The notes under the pieces: model-generated
Seen by the model: the letters and a program-made list of their open reading frames with translations, nothing else
What the model was told of the DNA's origin: nothing
Databases searched by the model: none
Shown here: in pieces, positions 28,421 through 38,437 of the stretch
Layout: every line of letters starts with the position of its first letter
How positions within the stretch are numbered: position 1 is the stretch's first letter
Position numbers and translations under genes: made by a program
Assembly: GCA_023212725.1 (NCBI GenBank)
Contig: JALBYF010000053.1
Coordinates: forward strand, 1 to 64,000
DNA from: Tranzscheliella williamsii
Lineage: Eukaryota; Basidiomycota; Ustilaginomycetes; Ustilaginales; Ustilaginaceae
Reading direction: 5' to 3'
DNA: 64,000 nucleotides

Positions 28421-31186
28421 TCAATTGACGGCAGCCGGGGTATGGGAATGGCTGAGGCTGCCGTTGCTGCCTACGCCCGCGCCAAAACGCTTCTGAAAAT
28501 CGATCAAGTCCCGAGTCAATTCTTCCATGAGTCGCATGCTCAACGGCAGATGGTCAAACGCTGAGCCGGTTCCTTTTTCTCCGTTGCTCCGATTTGCGGC
28601 GCGGTGCAGGTCCTCTTCGGTTTGCGGTTCCAGGTCGCCATCCGTATGGACTTCCGTGTTGGACGCGGTGGCCGCCTCGTCCGGCATTTCCGCTTGGTCG
28701 GTGGAGGCATCTACACCCTGTCGTACAGTTCCACTCGCTGCCTCCCGCATTTCCTCTTCGCCTCCTTCCTCGTTGGGGGCAGCGTCGCTGAGCTCTTTCA
28801 AGTAGGGCGGGGTGATACCCAGCAGCTTTAAGCGCTTTTCACGCTCGACCGCCTCGATTTGACTTCGCGTAACGTACTCCCCAATGTTGCGCACGCGCTT
28901 GCGCATCTCGCCCATCGTCATGCGACGACCTGGAAAGCGGACCTTGGTCGAAGACTCGATCGACGAGACAACCCGGAACGGAGCGGGTGATGCTAAGCCA
29001 GTAGGCGGCAGCGGGCCAGAAGTAACTGCGGGCCCGCTCACTGGCTTTCTGGCTACACCAGAGTGGATGCTGATTTTGGAACCATTCACCCCAGCGCGAG
29101 GAGCGCCCATGGGTAGAAGGTAGGCAAGGTGCGCAAGATGTTCGGGTAGGCCCCATTGCGTAGCCGAGTAGTTGTTACGACTGGCGGAAGAAGCGCCTTC
29201 GAACGGCACAGGGGTTCCTGTCTGGCTGTGGCTGTCTTTGGCTGCGCCACGTCTCGTGGTCTCTGCTCTGCCCTTGCTCGGACTTGGACTTGGGGAGTGG
29301 GAGGGCAGGTTGGAAGCCGAGCCGGACCCTGTCTTGTTGACGCTCCCAGCCCCTGCTACTGCTTTCTCTTTGTTTCGGTAGGTGTACTGGTTCGGATGGC
29401 GTGGCTTAGGCAAGACCGAGTCAGCGGTGACAGAGGCCTCCCGTACTGTATATTGGTTGTTCCCCTTCTTTTTCTTACTCTTGTCCCTGGCAGCGGTGGT
29501 GGCTGCGGCTGCAGCCGCGGTAGCAACGAGATCGGCTGTCTTGTCTTCCTCCTCTTCCATGTCATTGCCGCCGTCATCGCCAAGATCGTCCAATTCCCCG
29601 CCACTCATCCGTCGCCGCTTGGCAAGCTCGTGGGGATTGTCATGCATGTCTTCTCCAGCCTCAGGAGTGCTACGGCTGCCTTCACCGTCGTCGTCTACCC
29701 CTCCGCGCTTTCGCTTCTTGCCCGGCCTTCTGTCGTCCTGTGTTCCGTCCCACGGGTCGTTGTCGGCGAGCAGCCCAGGCGGTATTGGCTCCCAGCCACT
29801 GTAGGCAGAATCTCTGCTGTTCATCGTGCTCCTTCGCTTCGGACTCTTTGGCACTTCTTTGCCGTGCTGTGGATCGATCTTGACGTTGGAGCTAGGCTTC
29901 CGGTCTCGAGACCCGTACAATGCGGCTGCGTCTGTTGCCTGAGCTCTGCGTGCATTTTCCTGCGCCAATAAGGCGATGGCCTCTTTCGCCTCGTTGAGCT
30001 CCCTGGTCGAGTACTTGCTGCTCTTGCTGCCGCTTTTCTTGCTGCTTTTGGGCAACAAGCCGAGCGACCGTAACAGAGGAATGTGCAGCTCAGGGCGGCA
30101 CTGCTCGCAGAAGTAGACATCAGGACAGTCTTCCTCGACTTGCATGCCCATACAGACGCAATGCTGCCAGCATTTGCACGTCTCACATTGGATCATGAGA
30201 CCCACGTTCTCGTCAGCACTGCCGCAAACGCAGCGGGTGACACCTTCGTCGCCGCCCTCGTTATCGCCATCAAAGGCTTCTGCGTCCTCTTCAACAGTCT
30301 CGCCTTGCTCGCCTGGCTGCTCAACATCGGTCCTGACAGCGATAGAACGATCGGGGCTCGCGTCCTCGGTCGGCTTCCGTGATGGTAGTACCGACAGCGT
30401 CTGGATAGGCTCTTGAATCAGTTCGGTCTTTGGCAGTCTGCCCTTGGGATCTGGCGACGTACCTGGCGCTCGCCGTGATCTGCGAGGAGCCATGGTCCCA
30501 TCTTCAGCGACCTCGCTCAGGGAGGTGATACCCAGTTGGGCAAGCTCCTTGTTGATGGAAGAAGAGCGCTGACTCCTACTCGAGGCGTTGCTTTCCGGCG
30601 CATTACCATCCGAGGACGACGTCCCATCTCGGCCGTCTGCATCAGAGCCGTTACCAAGGGTATGGGTTTTGCCTTCCGCCAAGGAAGGTCGAGTGATGTT
30701 ATCGGCGGCTATTGCTTCCCGCTCTAATGGCGGATGCTGTGCTTCCTCTTGATTCTCGTGTTTGAGCGTCGTATCGTGGTCCTCGCTACTTCTCTTTGAA
30801 CCGGAGGATCTATTGCGAGAAGATTTGGATGCTTTCTTTGATTTGCTTGAGGACTTTTTCGTTGGAGACGAAGAGGGTGGATGCTTGTCGTCGGGTTCAG
30901 AGGACTGTCTGGAGCCAGGCTGTCCGTTGCGAGCCGGTGTCGCTGTAGCTGATAGTGACCCTTCGACAGAGCCGTCTCCTAGTTTTACTACAGTGGCGCT
31001 CGTAGCCACTGTCTCCTCAGCTACGCCCAGGCTTCCGTTCTCCTCAAGCTTCATGCTCGGGGCCATATCAGTGGTGGAGGCTGAATCTGGATTCGCTGAG
31101 GTGTCTGTCTGCATCTGCTCCTCAGCACTCGACGCAGACGTGGCGGCGGAGTTTCTCTGATGCTTTGCAGCCATAGTAATGAGCAT
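28421..31186 (-). CDS. PHD-finger protein, Cti6-like
   Basis: This 921-residue chromatin protein starts at the ATG at 31186; a second in-frame ATG at 31174 (MAAKHQRN) is an equally plausible start. The PHD finger lies at about 317-360: CVCGSADENVGLMIQC, then CETCKCWQHCVCMGM and FCEQC, a complete Cys4-His-Cys3 set. A C-terminal segment at about 750-778 (RRMTMGEMRKRVRNIGEYV, then TRSQIEAVE) matches the conserved C-terminal signature I associate with Cti6, the PHD subunit of the Rpd3L histone deacetylase complex, which reads methylated H3K4. The rest is Ser/Lys-rich and disordered with basic nuclear-localisation stretches (GKKRKRGG near 490). The PHD call is firm; Cti6 orthology rests on domain order plus the C-terminal motif. 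It is a single exon. Confidence 0.87.
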   Translation of the reverse strand: MLITMAAKHQRNSAATSASSAEEQMQTDTSANPDSASTTDMAPSMKLEENGSLGVAEETVATSATVVKLGDGSVEGSLSATATPARNGQPGSRQSSEPDDKHPPSSSPTKKSSSKSKKASKSSRNRSSGSKRSSEDHDTTLKHENQEEAQHPPLEREAIAADNITRPSLAEGKTHTLGNGSDADGRDGTSSSDGNAPESNASSRSQRSSSINKELAQLGITSLSEVAEDGTMAPRRSRRAPGTSPDPKGRLPKTELIQEPIQTLSVLPSRKPTEDASPDRSIAVRTDVEQPGEQGETVEEDAEAFDGDNEGGDEGVTRCVCGSADENVGLMIQCETCKCWQHCVCMGMQVEEDCPDVYFCEQCRPELHIPLLRSLGLLPKSSKKSGSKSSKYSTRELNEAKEAIALLAQENARRAQATDAAALYGSRDRKPSSNVKIDPQHGKEVPKSPKRRSTMNSRDSAYSGWEPIPPGLLADNDPWDGTQDDRRPGKKRKRGGVDDDGEGSRSTPEAGEDMHDNPHELAKRRRMSGGELDDLGDDGGNDMEEEEDKTADLVATAAAAAATTAARDKSKKKKGNNQYTVREASVTADSVLPKPRHPNQYTYRNKEKAVAGAGSVNKTGSGSASNLPSHSPSPSPSKGRAETTRRGAAKDSHSQTGTPVPFEGASSASRNNYSATQWGLPEHLAHLAYLLPMGAPRAGVNGSKISIHSGVARKPVSGPAVTSGPLPPTGLASPAPFRVVSSIESSTKVRFPGRRMTMGEMRKRVRNIGEYVTRSQIEAVEREKRLKLLGITPPYLKELSDAAPNEEGGEEEMREAASGTVRQGVDASTDQAEMPDEAATASNTEVHTDGDLEPQTEEDLHRAANRSNGEKGTGSAFDHLPLSMRLMEELTRDLIDFQKRFGAGVGSNGSLSHSHTPAAVN

Positions 31187-31979
31187 CCAGCAGAGTGGGT
31201 GCTCACTTGCTTAGAAGCAAGGGTCAAGCTGAGCCGGGTCGTGGAGATGCGAGGCGCTTCCGGAGTTGCGAACGCTAAACGCCTCTCTCCTGGACTAGGT
31301 GTCGCTGGCCCGAGGCGAAATGAATAAAGGGAGACAGCGTCGTATACGAGTGCGCGAAGGTGATGGAGGCAGGAGGAGGGTAAGGGGGGTAGTGATGCCA
31401 AAGGGTAAGGCGCAGGTGGAGCCACGACTGAGATGTTTCTGTGGCTAATCGCGAGGGAAGACTCTCAAGCTCGGAATTCAGGGCCCATCCAAGGCCGACT
31501 GGACTGTGCCCTTTTGGATACGGTCAAAAACCACAACGCGCCGCAAGATGTTAGACCGGCCACAACTAACCTCTAAGCCACATCACTGGCGAGCACATAA
31601 ACCACGATCGACTTCGAGTTCTCGTCTCCACACCAAACAATAATGACTGTCGACGCTTCGAGCATGGAAGGTTGCATTGAACCCTGCGAACAGAGCGACC
31701 GACCAGAATGGCACAATGCACCTCCTCACTTTGGTATGACGGAGATTCTCAACGATCCGCAATCACCAGTAATAAACATGATGTTACTCGGCCGAGAACA
31801 TGACCTGATAACGCTTTCGTTCGCAAGGGATCCTGGTCCTGGTACAGTTACGGAAGTACAAACAAGAGGGGAACAGCCTGATAATGGAGGCACAACCTCG
31901 CATTCATGGAGCAGTCGAGAATGACGATGGCAATCGATGATAACTCGAATCCACTTACTCCTCCGCTTACTCCTTCCAC
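31187..31979. other. intergenic, one weak ORF candidate
   Basis: This is the upstream region of the PHD gene and the 3' flank of the aldolase-fold gene. It contains one candidate short ORF at 31643-31924 (separate entry). Confidence 0.5.
31643..31924 (+). CDS. candidate short ORF, 93 residues
   Basis: An ATG in the context AATAATGACTG follows a CT-rich leader (CTCGTCTCCACACC) and an A/T-rich CACATAAACC, which looks like a start region. The protein (MTVDASSMEGCIEPCEQSD onward) has no recognisable domain and an unusual Met-rich middle. It could be a real small gene, a first exon, or chance. It ends 56 bp from the convergent aldolase-fold gene. Confidence 0.2.
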   Translation: MTVDASSMEGCIEPCEQSDRPEWHNAPPHFGMTEILNDPQSPVINMMLLGREHDLITLSFARDPGPGTVTEVQTRGEQPDNGGTTSHSWSSRE

Positions 31980-33162
31980 TTACTCCTTCCAGGAACCCTT
32001 GTCGACCCGAGCGATGGTGTCGAAGTATACAGAAGCCTGGAATGCGAGAGCGGCATCGCTTCCGACCTGTCGCCGGGTGAACTCGGCTTCTTCGTGGCCG
32101 ATAACGATGGGCTAGTGAGAATACAAGAGCATGTCAGAACTGAAAACCGTCTCCTTGCACCTTGCACACCCCCAGAAACATACCTTGATGCCGCGGGCCG
32201 AGGCAGCGGCCTCGGACATGAGCATAACCTGGCAGTGCTTTTCGAGCAAGATACTTTCAAAACAGAGTACACGCAACAGCCTGTCAGTACTCGGCACTTG
32301 GCTTCGCAAAACAGGGGCAAGCAAAACATACAAGTATCCGACGGCAGCCTCGATGGATGTGCCGACGGAGAGGATGCCATGGTTCTGCATGATGAGGGCG
32401 CGGTTCTTGTCGCCAAGCGCCTTGGCGATGTTGTCGCCCTCCTCGTCAGCGAGGACGACACCGCCAAAGTTCTCGTACAGGGCACACTGGCCATAGAATG
32501 CACAGCTATCCTGTGTGGTGATTTCGACTATAAGGGAGCAAGACAGAATCAGACACCGGGCTGTTCTCATAGGTGGATCAGGCGCAGGCAGCGAGGCAAT
32601 GGACTTACTGTTCCTGCCCAGTGTGGACCAGGCCTTGCCATATATGGAGTGAGAGTGGCAAGCGGCATCGAGATCGGGTCGAGCTGTGTGGATAGCGTGA
32701 TGAATGGCGAAGGCTGCTTGGTTGTACAGCATCCTCTCAGGCCGACCGCCGTCGACGATGTTGCCGTCGGGGCCAATCAAGAGCAGATCGGAGACGGTCA
32801 TGTGTCGGAAAGGGACCCCAAACGGATTCACCCAGAAGTGATCCTTTTTGATAGGGTCTCGGAACGTCAAGTGGCCAGCAACACCTTCATCGAAGCCTAG
32901 CAGACCAAAGACGCGGAAAGCCTGAGCAAGTCTTTCCTTGCGACCTCGTCGCTCATCTTCGAGAGTTTCATAAGTCACAGGCTGAAAGAGCGAATCATGG
33001 AACAGGTCAGCAACGATGCTAACAAGCCGGAGAAAAGAAAGAAGAAAAAAGGCGGCTTTAGCTTCTCACCTTGGGAAACTTAAACTTGGGAGCTCCCTTC
33101 TGCACCACCTTGGCGGCGGGCTCGGAGGCGGGGACACTGTCGGTGGCGGTGGGAGGGGACAT
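31980..33162 (-). CDS. class II aldolase/adducin-fold protein
   Basis: This five-exon gene gives 287 residues: 33070-33162, 32609-32981, 32332-32527, 32184-32253 and 31980-32111. All four introns (88, 81, 78 and 70 nt) have GT-AG ends, and the joins read FKFPK-PVTYETL, LGRN-IEITTQD, VGY-FILLEKH and RGIK-PIVIGHE in frame. The fold is that of class II (zinc-dependent) aldolases and adducin heads: EGVAGHLTFRDP, then ACHSHSIYGKAWS with the His-x-His metal site (about 130-140), and MQNHGIL with the third His. The N-terminal 30 residues (Pro/Ala/Lys) are disordered. Fungal relatives include the fission yeast Mug14 type, whose substrate is not known, so I name only the fold. The promoter region contains three phased GCATGC sites. 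Confidence 0.93.
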
Positions 33163-33660
33163 GGCGAGACGAAGCAATCGGGGACAATCCGGTCGCAGGA
33201 TGGTGGTGGGTTGTGAAGCGTATTGACCAAAGTACGAACCGGTCAATAGATGCCGTGGCGAGGTGGGCGGCTGCTATACGGGCACGTCGCCAAGAGCTGC
33301 TGAGCTATATGCATGCCCGCGCATGCTCGCGCATGCTCAGGTGTGGGGTTATACGAATTGTAGGCTCCGCTCTGTATGCAATTTCGCCGCGCGTGTGGGG
33401 TTGTTGGAAATGGCAGGTGTCCCGTTGGGGCCTTGGCCCGGGGAAGTAGTGTTGGGCCGAACAATAAGCCGAGATCGATGTTGGTCCCAGTTTGAAAACG
33501 AAGCTCCCGCTAAAGGTCCCAAGGGGGGATTCGAAATACTTGTCAAAGAAATTAATACGTTCCTCTATAGAACGACATTTGGATGCTTTGGAAGTTGGTT
33601 CGCTTACGCCACCATCACATTTCCCGTTTATATTGCGACTTGCGTCAGTTGTATACACGG
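33163..33660. other. divergent promoter region with GCATGC triplet
   Basis: This is the shared upstream region of the aldolase-fold gene (minus) and a small coiled-coil gene (plus). Its main feature is the GCATGC triplet at 33311-33336. Confidence 0.6.
33311..33336. promoter_or_regulatory. three GCATGC palindromes at 10-bp spacing
   Basis: GCATGC occurs at 33311-33316, 33321-33326 and 33331-33336, separated each time by four bases, so the sites lie on the same helix face. They lie about 150 bp upstream of the aldolase-fold ATG and 325 bp upstream of the divergent gene. A transcription-factor cluster is likely, but the factor is unknown. Confidence 0.45.
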
Positions 33661-34159
33661 ATGCCGTTGATCATACCCGATTCAACGCAGGTGCCTACTG
33701 CGGTGGGCGATGCGACCACGGTCACGACAGAGGCCTTGCAGGGCCTGACTCCCGACACGCTAGTGCATGAGATCCAACGACTGCAAAACAGCGTCTTGCG
33801 TCTCCAAGACTCCAATCGGCAGATCCAGGAGTTCGTTCAGGAAGCGGCCGCCGAACTGAGCGATGCTGACAAGACAGAGATGTCGAATGCTTGCAAAGAC
33901 AACGACGGGACAGTGTGAGTGCTGTAGCTAGACTGTTCCAATGCAAGGCTTGCTTGGTTGCTAACGATGCTCATCCCGCGTCAGTGCAAAGCAGAGCACC
34001 ATCATTATGAAGTTGTTCCATGTTTTGACTGAAAAAACGGACTCGAGCTACATCGAAAGCCACTATGGACTGACACAGCCGGGTTCATCAACGGGTTCGA
34101 TCACGGGCCGCGATGATCCTGCGCCAATGCAAGAGGACCAGCAAGGCATCTTTTTGTGA
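33661..34159 (+). CDS. small coiled-coil protein, possibly Tma17-like
   Basis: Two exons, 33661-33914 and 33985-34159, give 142 residues. The 70-nt intron has donor GTGAGT, acceptor GTCAG and a CTAAC branch site at 33961, and joins in frame as NDGTV-AKQSTIIMKLF. The first 30 residues are polar. Residues about 33-60 (VHEIQRLQNSVLRLQDSNRQ) form an amphipathic helix, followed by an acidic linker and a second helix (AKQSTIIMKLFHVLTEK). The pattern helix, acidic spacer, Asn-rich turn, helix resembles the Tma17/Adc17 family of proteasome base assembly chaperones, but I cannot confirm it without an alignment. The tail is Gly/Ser/Asp-rich. It is transcribed divergently from the aldolase-fold gene. 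Confidence 0.8.
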
Positions 34160-34264
34160 ACTTTCATGATTGCTGCGCATGCACACAGCAAGGAAAGACA
34201 GTTACACGCACTTGTCAAGAGGGCATCATAGCCGAAGGGATAGGCTCCTCATAGTGGAAGAAAA

Positions 34265-35850
34265 TCAGATCCAGTCTCCGCTGAGAGCTTCAACCTCGGT
34301 TTTGCTGGAGGAGAGCTTCAGTTCCTTCAAGATGTCCTTGTCGGACAGCTTTTCGGCATCGTGGTCGGCCAATTTGCTCAACGCTGCAAATTAGTGCAAA
34401 GTAGAATTTTGTTAGAGTCGAGGTTATGAGATTCGCCTCGACGAAAGCCAAATTGAGAAAAGTGGCGAGTTCGGCCAGTTCGGCGAGCGGAGGATTTCAC
34501 TTACCTTCGTCCTGCTTATCACCGAGACCCTGTAGGCCGGCAGATTGCTGGTCGTCCTTCTTGATGAGCAGTAGTTCTATGCCTTGGCGGTCTAAGAGGC
34601 CAGGCTCCTCAGGCCGAGCGTAGCGCTTGCCCTTCTTGGTGGCGTCACCACCAAAGTTTTCCTGCAGTTCCTTGTCAGTCAATTCAGCTCGCTTGTCGGC
34701 GGACAGGCCTGCGGGAGGTGCGTTGGGCCCCGTGGGTGGCAGAGTCGGATTGCGCATCTGCACTAGGACCGAAGACGAGGGGTGCAGCCCTAGTTCTTTT
34801 TGCACGTCTCCAAACTCGTTCGAGGAAGGATGTGACATGTGATAAGTCAGGCGGACCTCCCTGGACGAGGGGGGCTCCGTCTGTTTGATGCTGAGCACAT
34901 AATGACCCCTGCCAGCAGGTCGGGCTGCGGGCTTGATCCGCTCGCCTGTCACGCCAAGGTTGGGTGTCTTCCGGTCAGTCAAAATTGCATGGATGCGCAT
35001 TTTCCCAACATGGGGCAGACTCACCTCTTGTTTTCGTGGAATAGCGTTCTTCACCCATGCCGTTGGCCACTTTATCAAGATCCGTACCTACGTCGACAAT
35101 CGTGGCCCAGACGGCTTCACTGTGCCGACCGCCGATGCCCGCCGGTTCTTCTCCCGCTTGGAGCGCAACTTTCGGGTCCGGCAGTCTCTTTTTACCGATT
35201 GCGAGAAGACGGAAGCCGGTCGCGTTGGGAGGCTTCTTCTTGTCCTGCGTCTCCTCAGCCGAACCTTTCTGTGCAGGTGCCGTGCCAGAGTCACTCGCCC
35301 TAGGTACCAGCAGCATAAATGTGTTTGCTACATCGTCGAGGCCATGAACAGACTCCTTCTCGGCCTTGTCGCCTGACTCGACTTTAGGCCGGTAGAAGAA
35401 GTAAATACTGCGGGGAAGATCGCTTGGTATTAGTGCCCACATGAGAAGAATCGAGACTGCTTACTCCCAAACTTACAGGCCTTTTTCGGCAATGTGCCAG
35501 GATATGCCATCACTCTTGCTGTTATTGTTGCTAGCGCCTGAGCCGGTCTCAATGCCGTCTCCTGTGATTTGTTGATCCACCTTTTTCTGCTCTCCTGTCA
35601 GCTGTGCCGTGCCTCCGGCCGACTCGGTCTTGGCAGAAGTCGTACTTGCCGCCGCGTCGCGCTTTTGATCGGGCTTAGCCGCTTTTCGACTCTCGGTCTT
35701 GCTGTTTTCGTGCTCGGGCTTGTCTTGATCAGCCTTTCGCTTTGAGCCGCGATCAGATTGTGCCTGTTCCTGCGCCCCCCCATGCTCTTCTGATGGACCA
35801 TTGGCACTACCGCCGGTCTCCGCATACTCTTTTGCCCGTGTTTGACGCAT
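34265..35850 (-). CDS. conserved fungal nuclear protein, function unknown
   Basis: Four exons (35477-35850, 35025-35407, 34505-34945, 34265-34383) give 438 residues. The joins read EKG-LIYFFYRP, KTR-GERIKPAA and QDE-ALSKLADH in frame; introns are 69, 79 and 121 nt. The N-terminus (about 1-100) is a charged Lys/Glu/Asp/Ser region with probable nuclear-localisation stretches. An ordered core follows: ISWHIAEKGLIYFFYRPKVE, the DDVANTFMLLVPR strand, GIGGRHSEAVWATIVDVG, then EVRLTYHMSHPSS and FGDVQKELGLHPSSSVLVQM. The C-terminal half has LSADKRAELTDKELQENFG and a repeat-like LSDKDILKELKLSSSK. Relatives are often labelled BTB-domain transcription factors in fungal annotations; I see no BTB fold in this sequence and treat the function as unknown. 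Confidence 0.9.
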
Positions 35851-37222
35851 AGCTGGATTTTCGTGCTTGGTGGGTCTGATATTGTACAGAGAAAACGTAG
35901 TTGCATCATGTTCGGCCGCTTGACAAACTATTCCAAGCAGAGCTACAAAGAGCGCCGAATCACAGTGACTCAGCGAGGCCCTCAGCCCACCACAGCCGTG
36001 CGTGCAACAGATCAAGCTCGTGGCGTGGAGGTGGAGGACCCATTCGCCTAGGACGCCTTGCACGCTTATTCACTCGGTAGCTCACTCAGTCACTCCCTCA
36101 AGCTGTGGTGACTGGGAACCCTCGAATATTCACGGATTCGCATTCTTGCATGCCCGTGACCTTGCAAGCCACACAACATTTCGATGGTAGTCTGTGCCAT
36201 ATAATTGAACATCGATTTGAGATTGTGATTGTGACTGCTGAACAGGGTATGTCCCAAATATCGGACGGTACACTCACCTGTAGTCACAACAGTTGACCGT
36301 TTCGGTGTTCCGCTCACTCATCTTTGAGTCGACACTTAGACTCGCCTTGTGCTTACGCGGCACGAGGTTGCAGGTGCACAACATGGCAACTACGCCATCA
36401 CGTGTAGTCTGTGTCTACGACCGCATCAATCGCATTGGGTCCCCGTTCGATGCACTAAGCCTAAGCTTAGGTATGCCGATGCTCAACAAGTGGTGTACAG
36501 CCGCATGCCTCTGCAATTACGCACTTAGCGGTCGGGGTGAGGTGTAGAGGCTTAGGTTTTTTTTTGCCTTGCAGCGGCGTTATGGCGGCGATTGCGAGCT
36601 TGGAAGGGACGGAAAGATCGAAGAGTCAGCAATCCAGCATCCTGTTTTAGCGGATGAATCATCGCCAAACGGCGATCAGATCGACATGCCTTTCGATGCA
36701 TGCAGGTTCGTCCACATTGCGGCCTATGTTTCGACCGTCAACTCCGGAGAGGTGCTTCCCAGCTGCAAGTATCAGCTAAGCACGGCCTAAGCCGCAGATG
36801 ACACTCACACTATCAGATAATACGACACCGCGGTCAGCTGCCATTGGATGGCGACCCTTGTTGTGCTTTTCACTCGTCACGGCTGGCGCTGCTATAGCGC
36901 CGAGCACATCTGGCTCCACCGCTAAACTTCGGCCTGTCATGCGTCCCGCATCGAGCTTCGTGAGCGTCTGCCTGTTTTGCGTCCCATTCCAGGCCCAATA
37001 CCGGTCTTTCCCCTGTTTGGCCCGGTTGTACAGTGGTCAGCAGTTGGGTTTCTCTACGTCACTAGTGTGGCGATCAGATCGAAGAATGTTTTGATGTTGT
37101 GATGTCCCGTCATGTGTAAACGCCGGTCGCCCCCCACCCAAGGTATATAACGAGACATCTTTAGCCTTGCATCGTTGCTGATTGCCTCTTATCCTTACCC
37201 CCGCTCATCTATCTACCTCGTC
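35851..37222. other. divergent intergenic
   Basis: This is the upstream region of the four-exon nuclear protein gene (minus) and the Rds1-type gene (plus). It contains a perfect 12-bp palindrome CCTAAGCTTAGG (36460-36471), a GATTGTGATTGTGACTG stretch (about 36221) and a TATA box (separate entry). I see no gene. Confidence 0.5.
37144..37150 (+). promoter_or_regulatory. TATA box of the Rds1-type gene
   Basis: TATATAA lies 73 bp before the ATG at 37223 and is followed by a CT-rich leader. It is one of the few clean TATA boxes in the window and suits a strongly regulated gene. Confidence 0.65.
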
Positions 37223-38437
37223 ATGTGGTCGGCTCCTTCCGTCAAAGTGCTGGCGGGCGTTGTGCTTGCAGCTCTGGCTACTGTCCAGACTGTCTCGGCG
37301 GCGCCTAACCCCAAGGCCACGGCCACTCGTTATGCTCCCGAAAGTGGAGCGTCGATCAAGATGGTTCCACCTGCCCAGCTGGGTGCTGGTGCTGACCCTC
37401 GCCGTGCCGGCATGAACATCTCGCAATCCTACCAGCCCAACTCTTCCTTCCAAGTGAAGAACCCCACCTACCAGGTGTTTTCGGACTTTGACTTCCAGTC
37501 GATTGCTCTGGCCCTTCACCAAGAGTATATCGAACTTGACCTCTTCAACTATGGTCTGGTCAAGTTTTCTGACGCTGACTACGATGCTGCCGGCATCGAT
37601 GCTGATGATCGCCACCTGATTCGACACATGGCACAGCAAGAGATTGGGCATGCTATCGCCCTGTCCAACATGCTGGGCCCCAAAGCGCCCAAGGCTTGCC
37701 GCTACCATTATCCGTTTGAGACGGTTCACGAGTTTATTGACTTCAACCAGAGGCTTACCAAATGGGGCGAGTCGGGTGTCTATGGATTCCTCAACCTTCT
37801 CGACAACCGAGCCAGTGCTCAGATCTTGCTGCAGTCGATCACCACCGAGGCTCGACAGCAGTATACCTTCCGACAATTCGAGGGCCTCTTCCCTATGCCC
37901 GAGTGGTTTGAGACTGGCATCCCCCAGTCGTGGGCCTGGACGCTGCTGAGTCGGTACATTGTCTCGTGCCCGTCGGAGAATCGGCCGCTGGCTTGGGAGA
38001 TCTACCCCAAGCTGACCTGGGAAAACAAGCCGAACGCCAGCGCCGCCGGAGAGGCGGCCGGAGGCCCCAGCATTTCGAACAATGTCACGGCGCTGACGTA
38101 TGCTGGACAGGAGAATACTTTCCACTGGGATGCTCCCGGTAAGAAGCAGGGCCCCTACGGCCAGAAGACGACGACGCACACGGGCGGATACCCCAAGTAT
38201 GCCGCCTATGTGTCGCAATACAACGTGACCTATGCCGAGCTCTACGACGTGGACACGAATGCACGAACCGCCAAGGCCAAGCAGCCCGGAGGAACGGTCT
38301 ACCCCGAAGGACCTGCCGTCATCAATGGCACTGCCTTTGTTGCTCTGACGGACAGCAACACGTTCTACACGCCTGCCAACCTGTCGCTCATCAACTACCA
38401 CGTCGTTGCCGGCCCTGCCATCTACCAGGCCGGTTAA
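37223..38437 (+). CDS. secreted ferritin-like protein, Rds1 family
   Basis: The 404-residue protein starts at the ATG at 37223 (MWSAPSVKV); the ORF extends upstream only from a TTG. Residues 1-26 are a signal peptide with a hydrophobic core (VLAGVVLAALATVQTV) and a likely cleavage after VSA. The ferritin-like domain lies at about 85-255: QEYIELDLFNYGLVKF, then AQQEIGHAIALSNMLG and TTEARQQYTFR, with Glu and His residues placed as in a four-helix metal site. Several N-glycosylation sequons are visible (NIS, NSS, NAS, NVT, NLS, NGT). The best-known relative is the fission yeast stress-response protein Rds1, induced by nutrient stress; the biochemical role is not established. Codon use is strongly C-ending and a TATA box lies upstream, both signs of high expression. 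Confidence 0.92.
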   Translation: MWSAPSVKVLAGVVLAALATVQTVSAAPNPKATATRYAPESGASIKMVPPAQLGAGADPRRAGMNISQSYQPNSSFQVKNPTYQVFSDFDFQSIALALHQEYIELDLFNYGLVKFSDADYDAAGIDADDRHLIRHMAQQEIGHAIALSNMLGPKAPKACRYHYPFETVHEFIDFNQRLTKWGESGVYGFLNLLDNRASAQILLQSITTEARQQYTFRQFEGLFPMPEWFETGIPQSWAWTLLSRYIVSCPSENRPLAWEIYPKLTWENKPNASAAGEAAGGPSISNNVTALTYAGQENTFHWDAPGKKQGPYGQKTTTHTGGYPKYAAYVSQYNVTYAELYDVDTNARTAKAKQPGGTVYPEGPAVINGTAFVALTDSNTFYTPANLSLINYHVVAGPAIYQAG

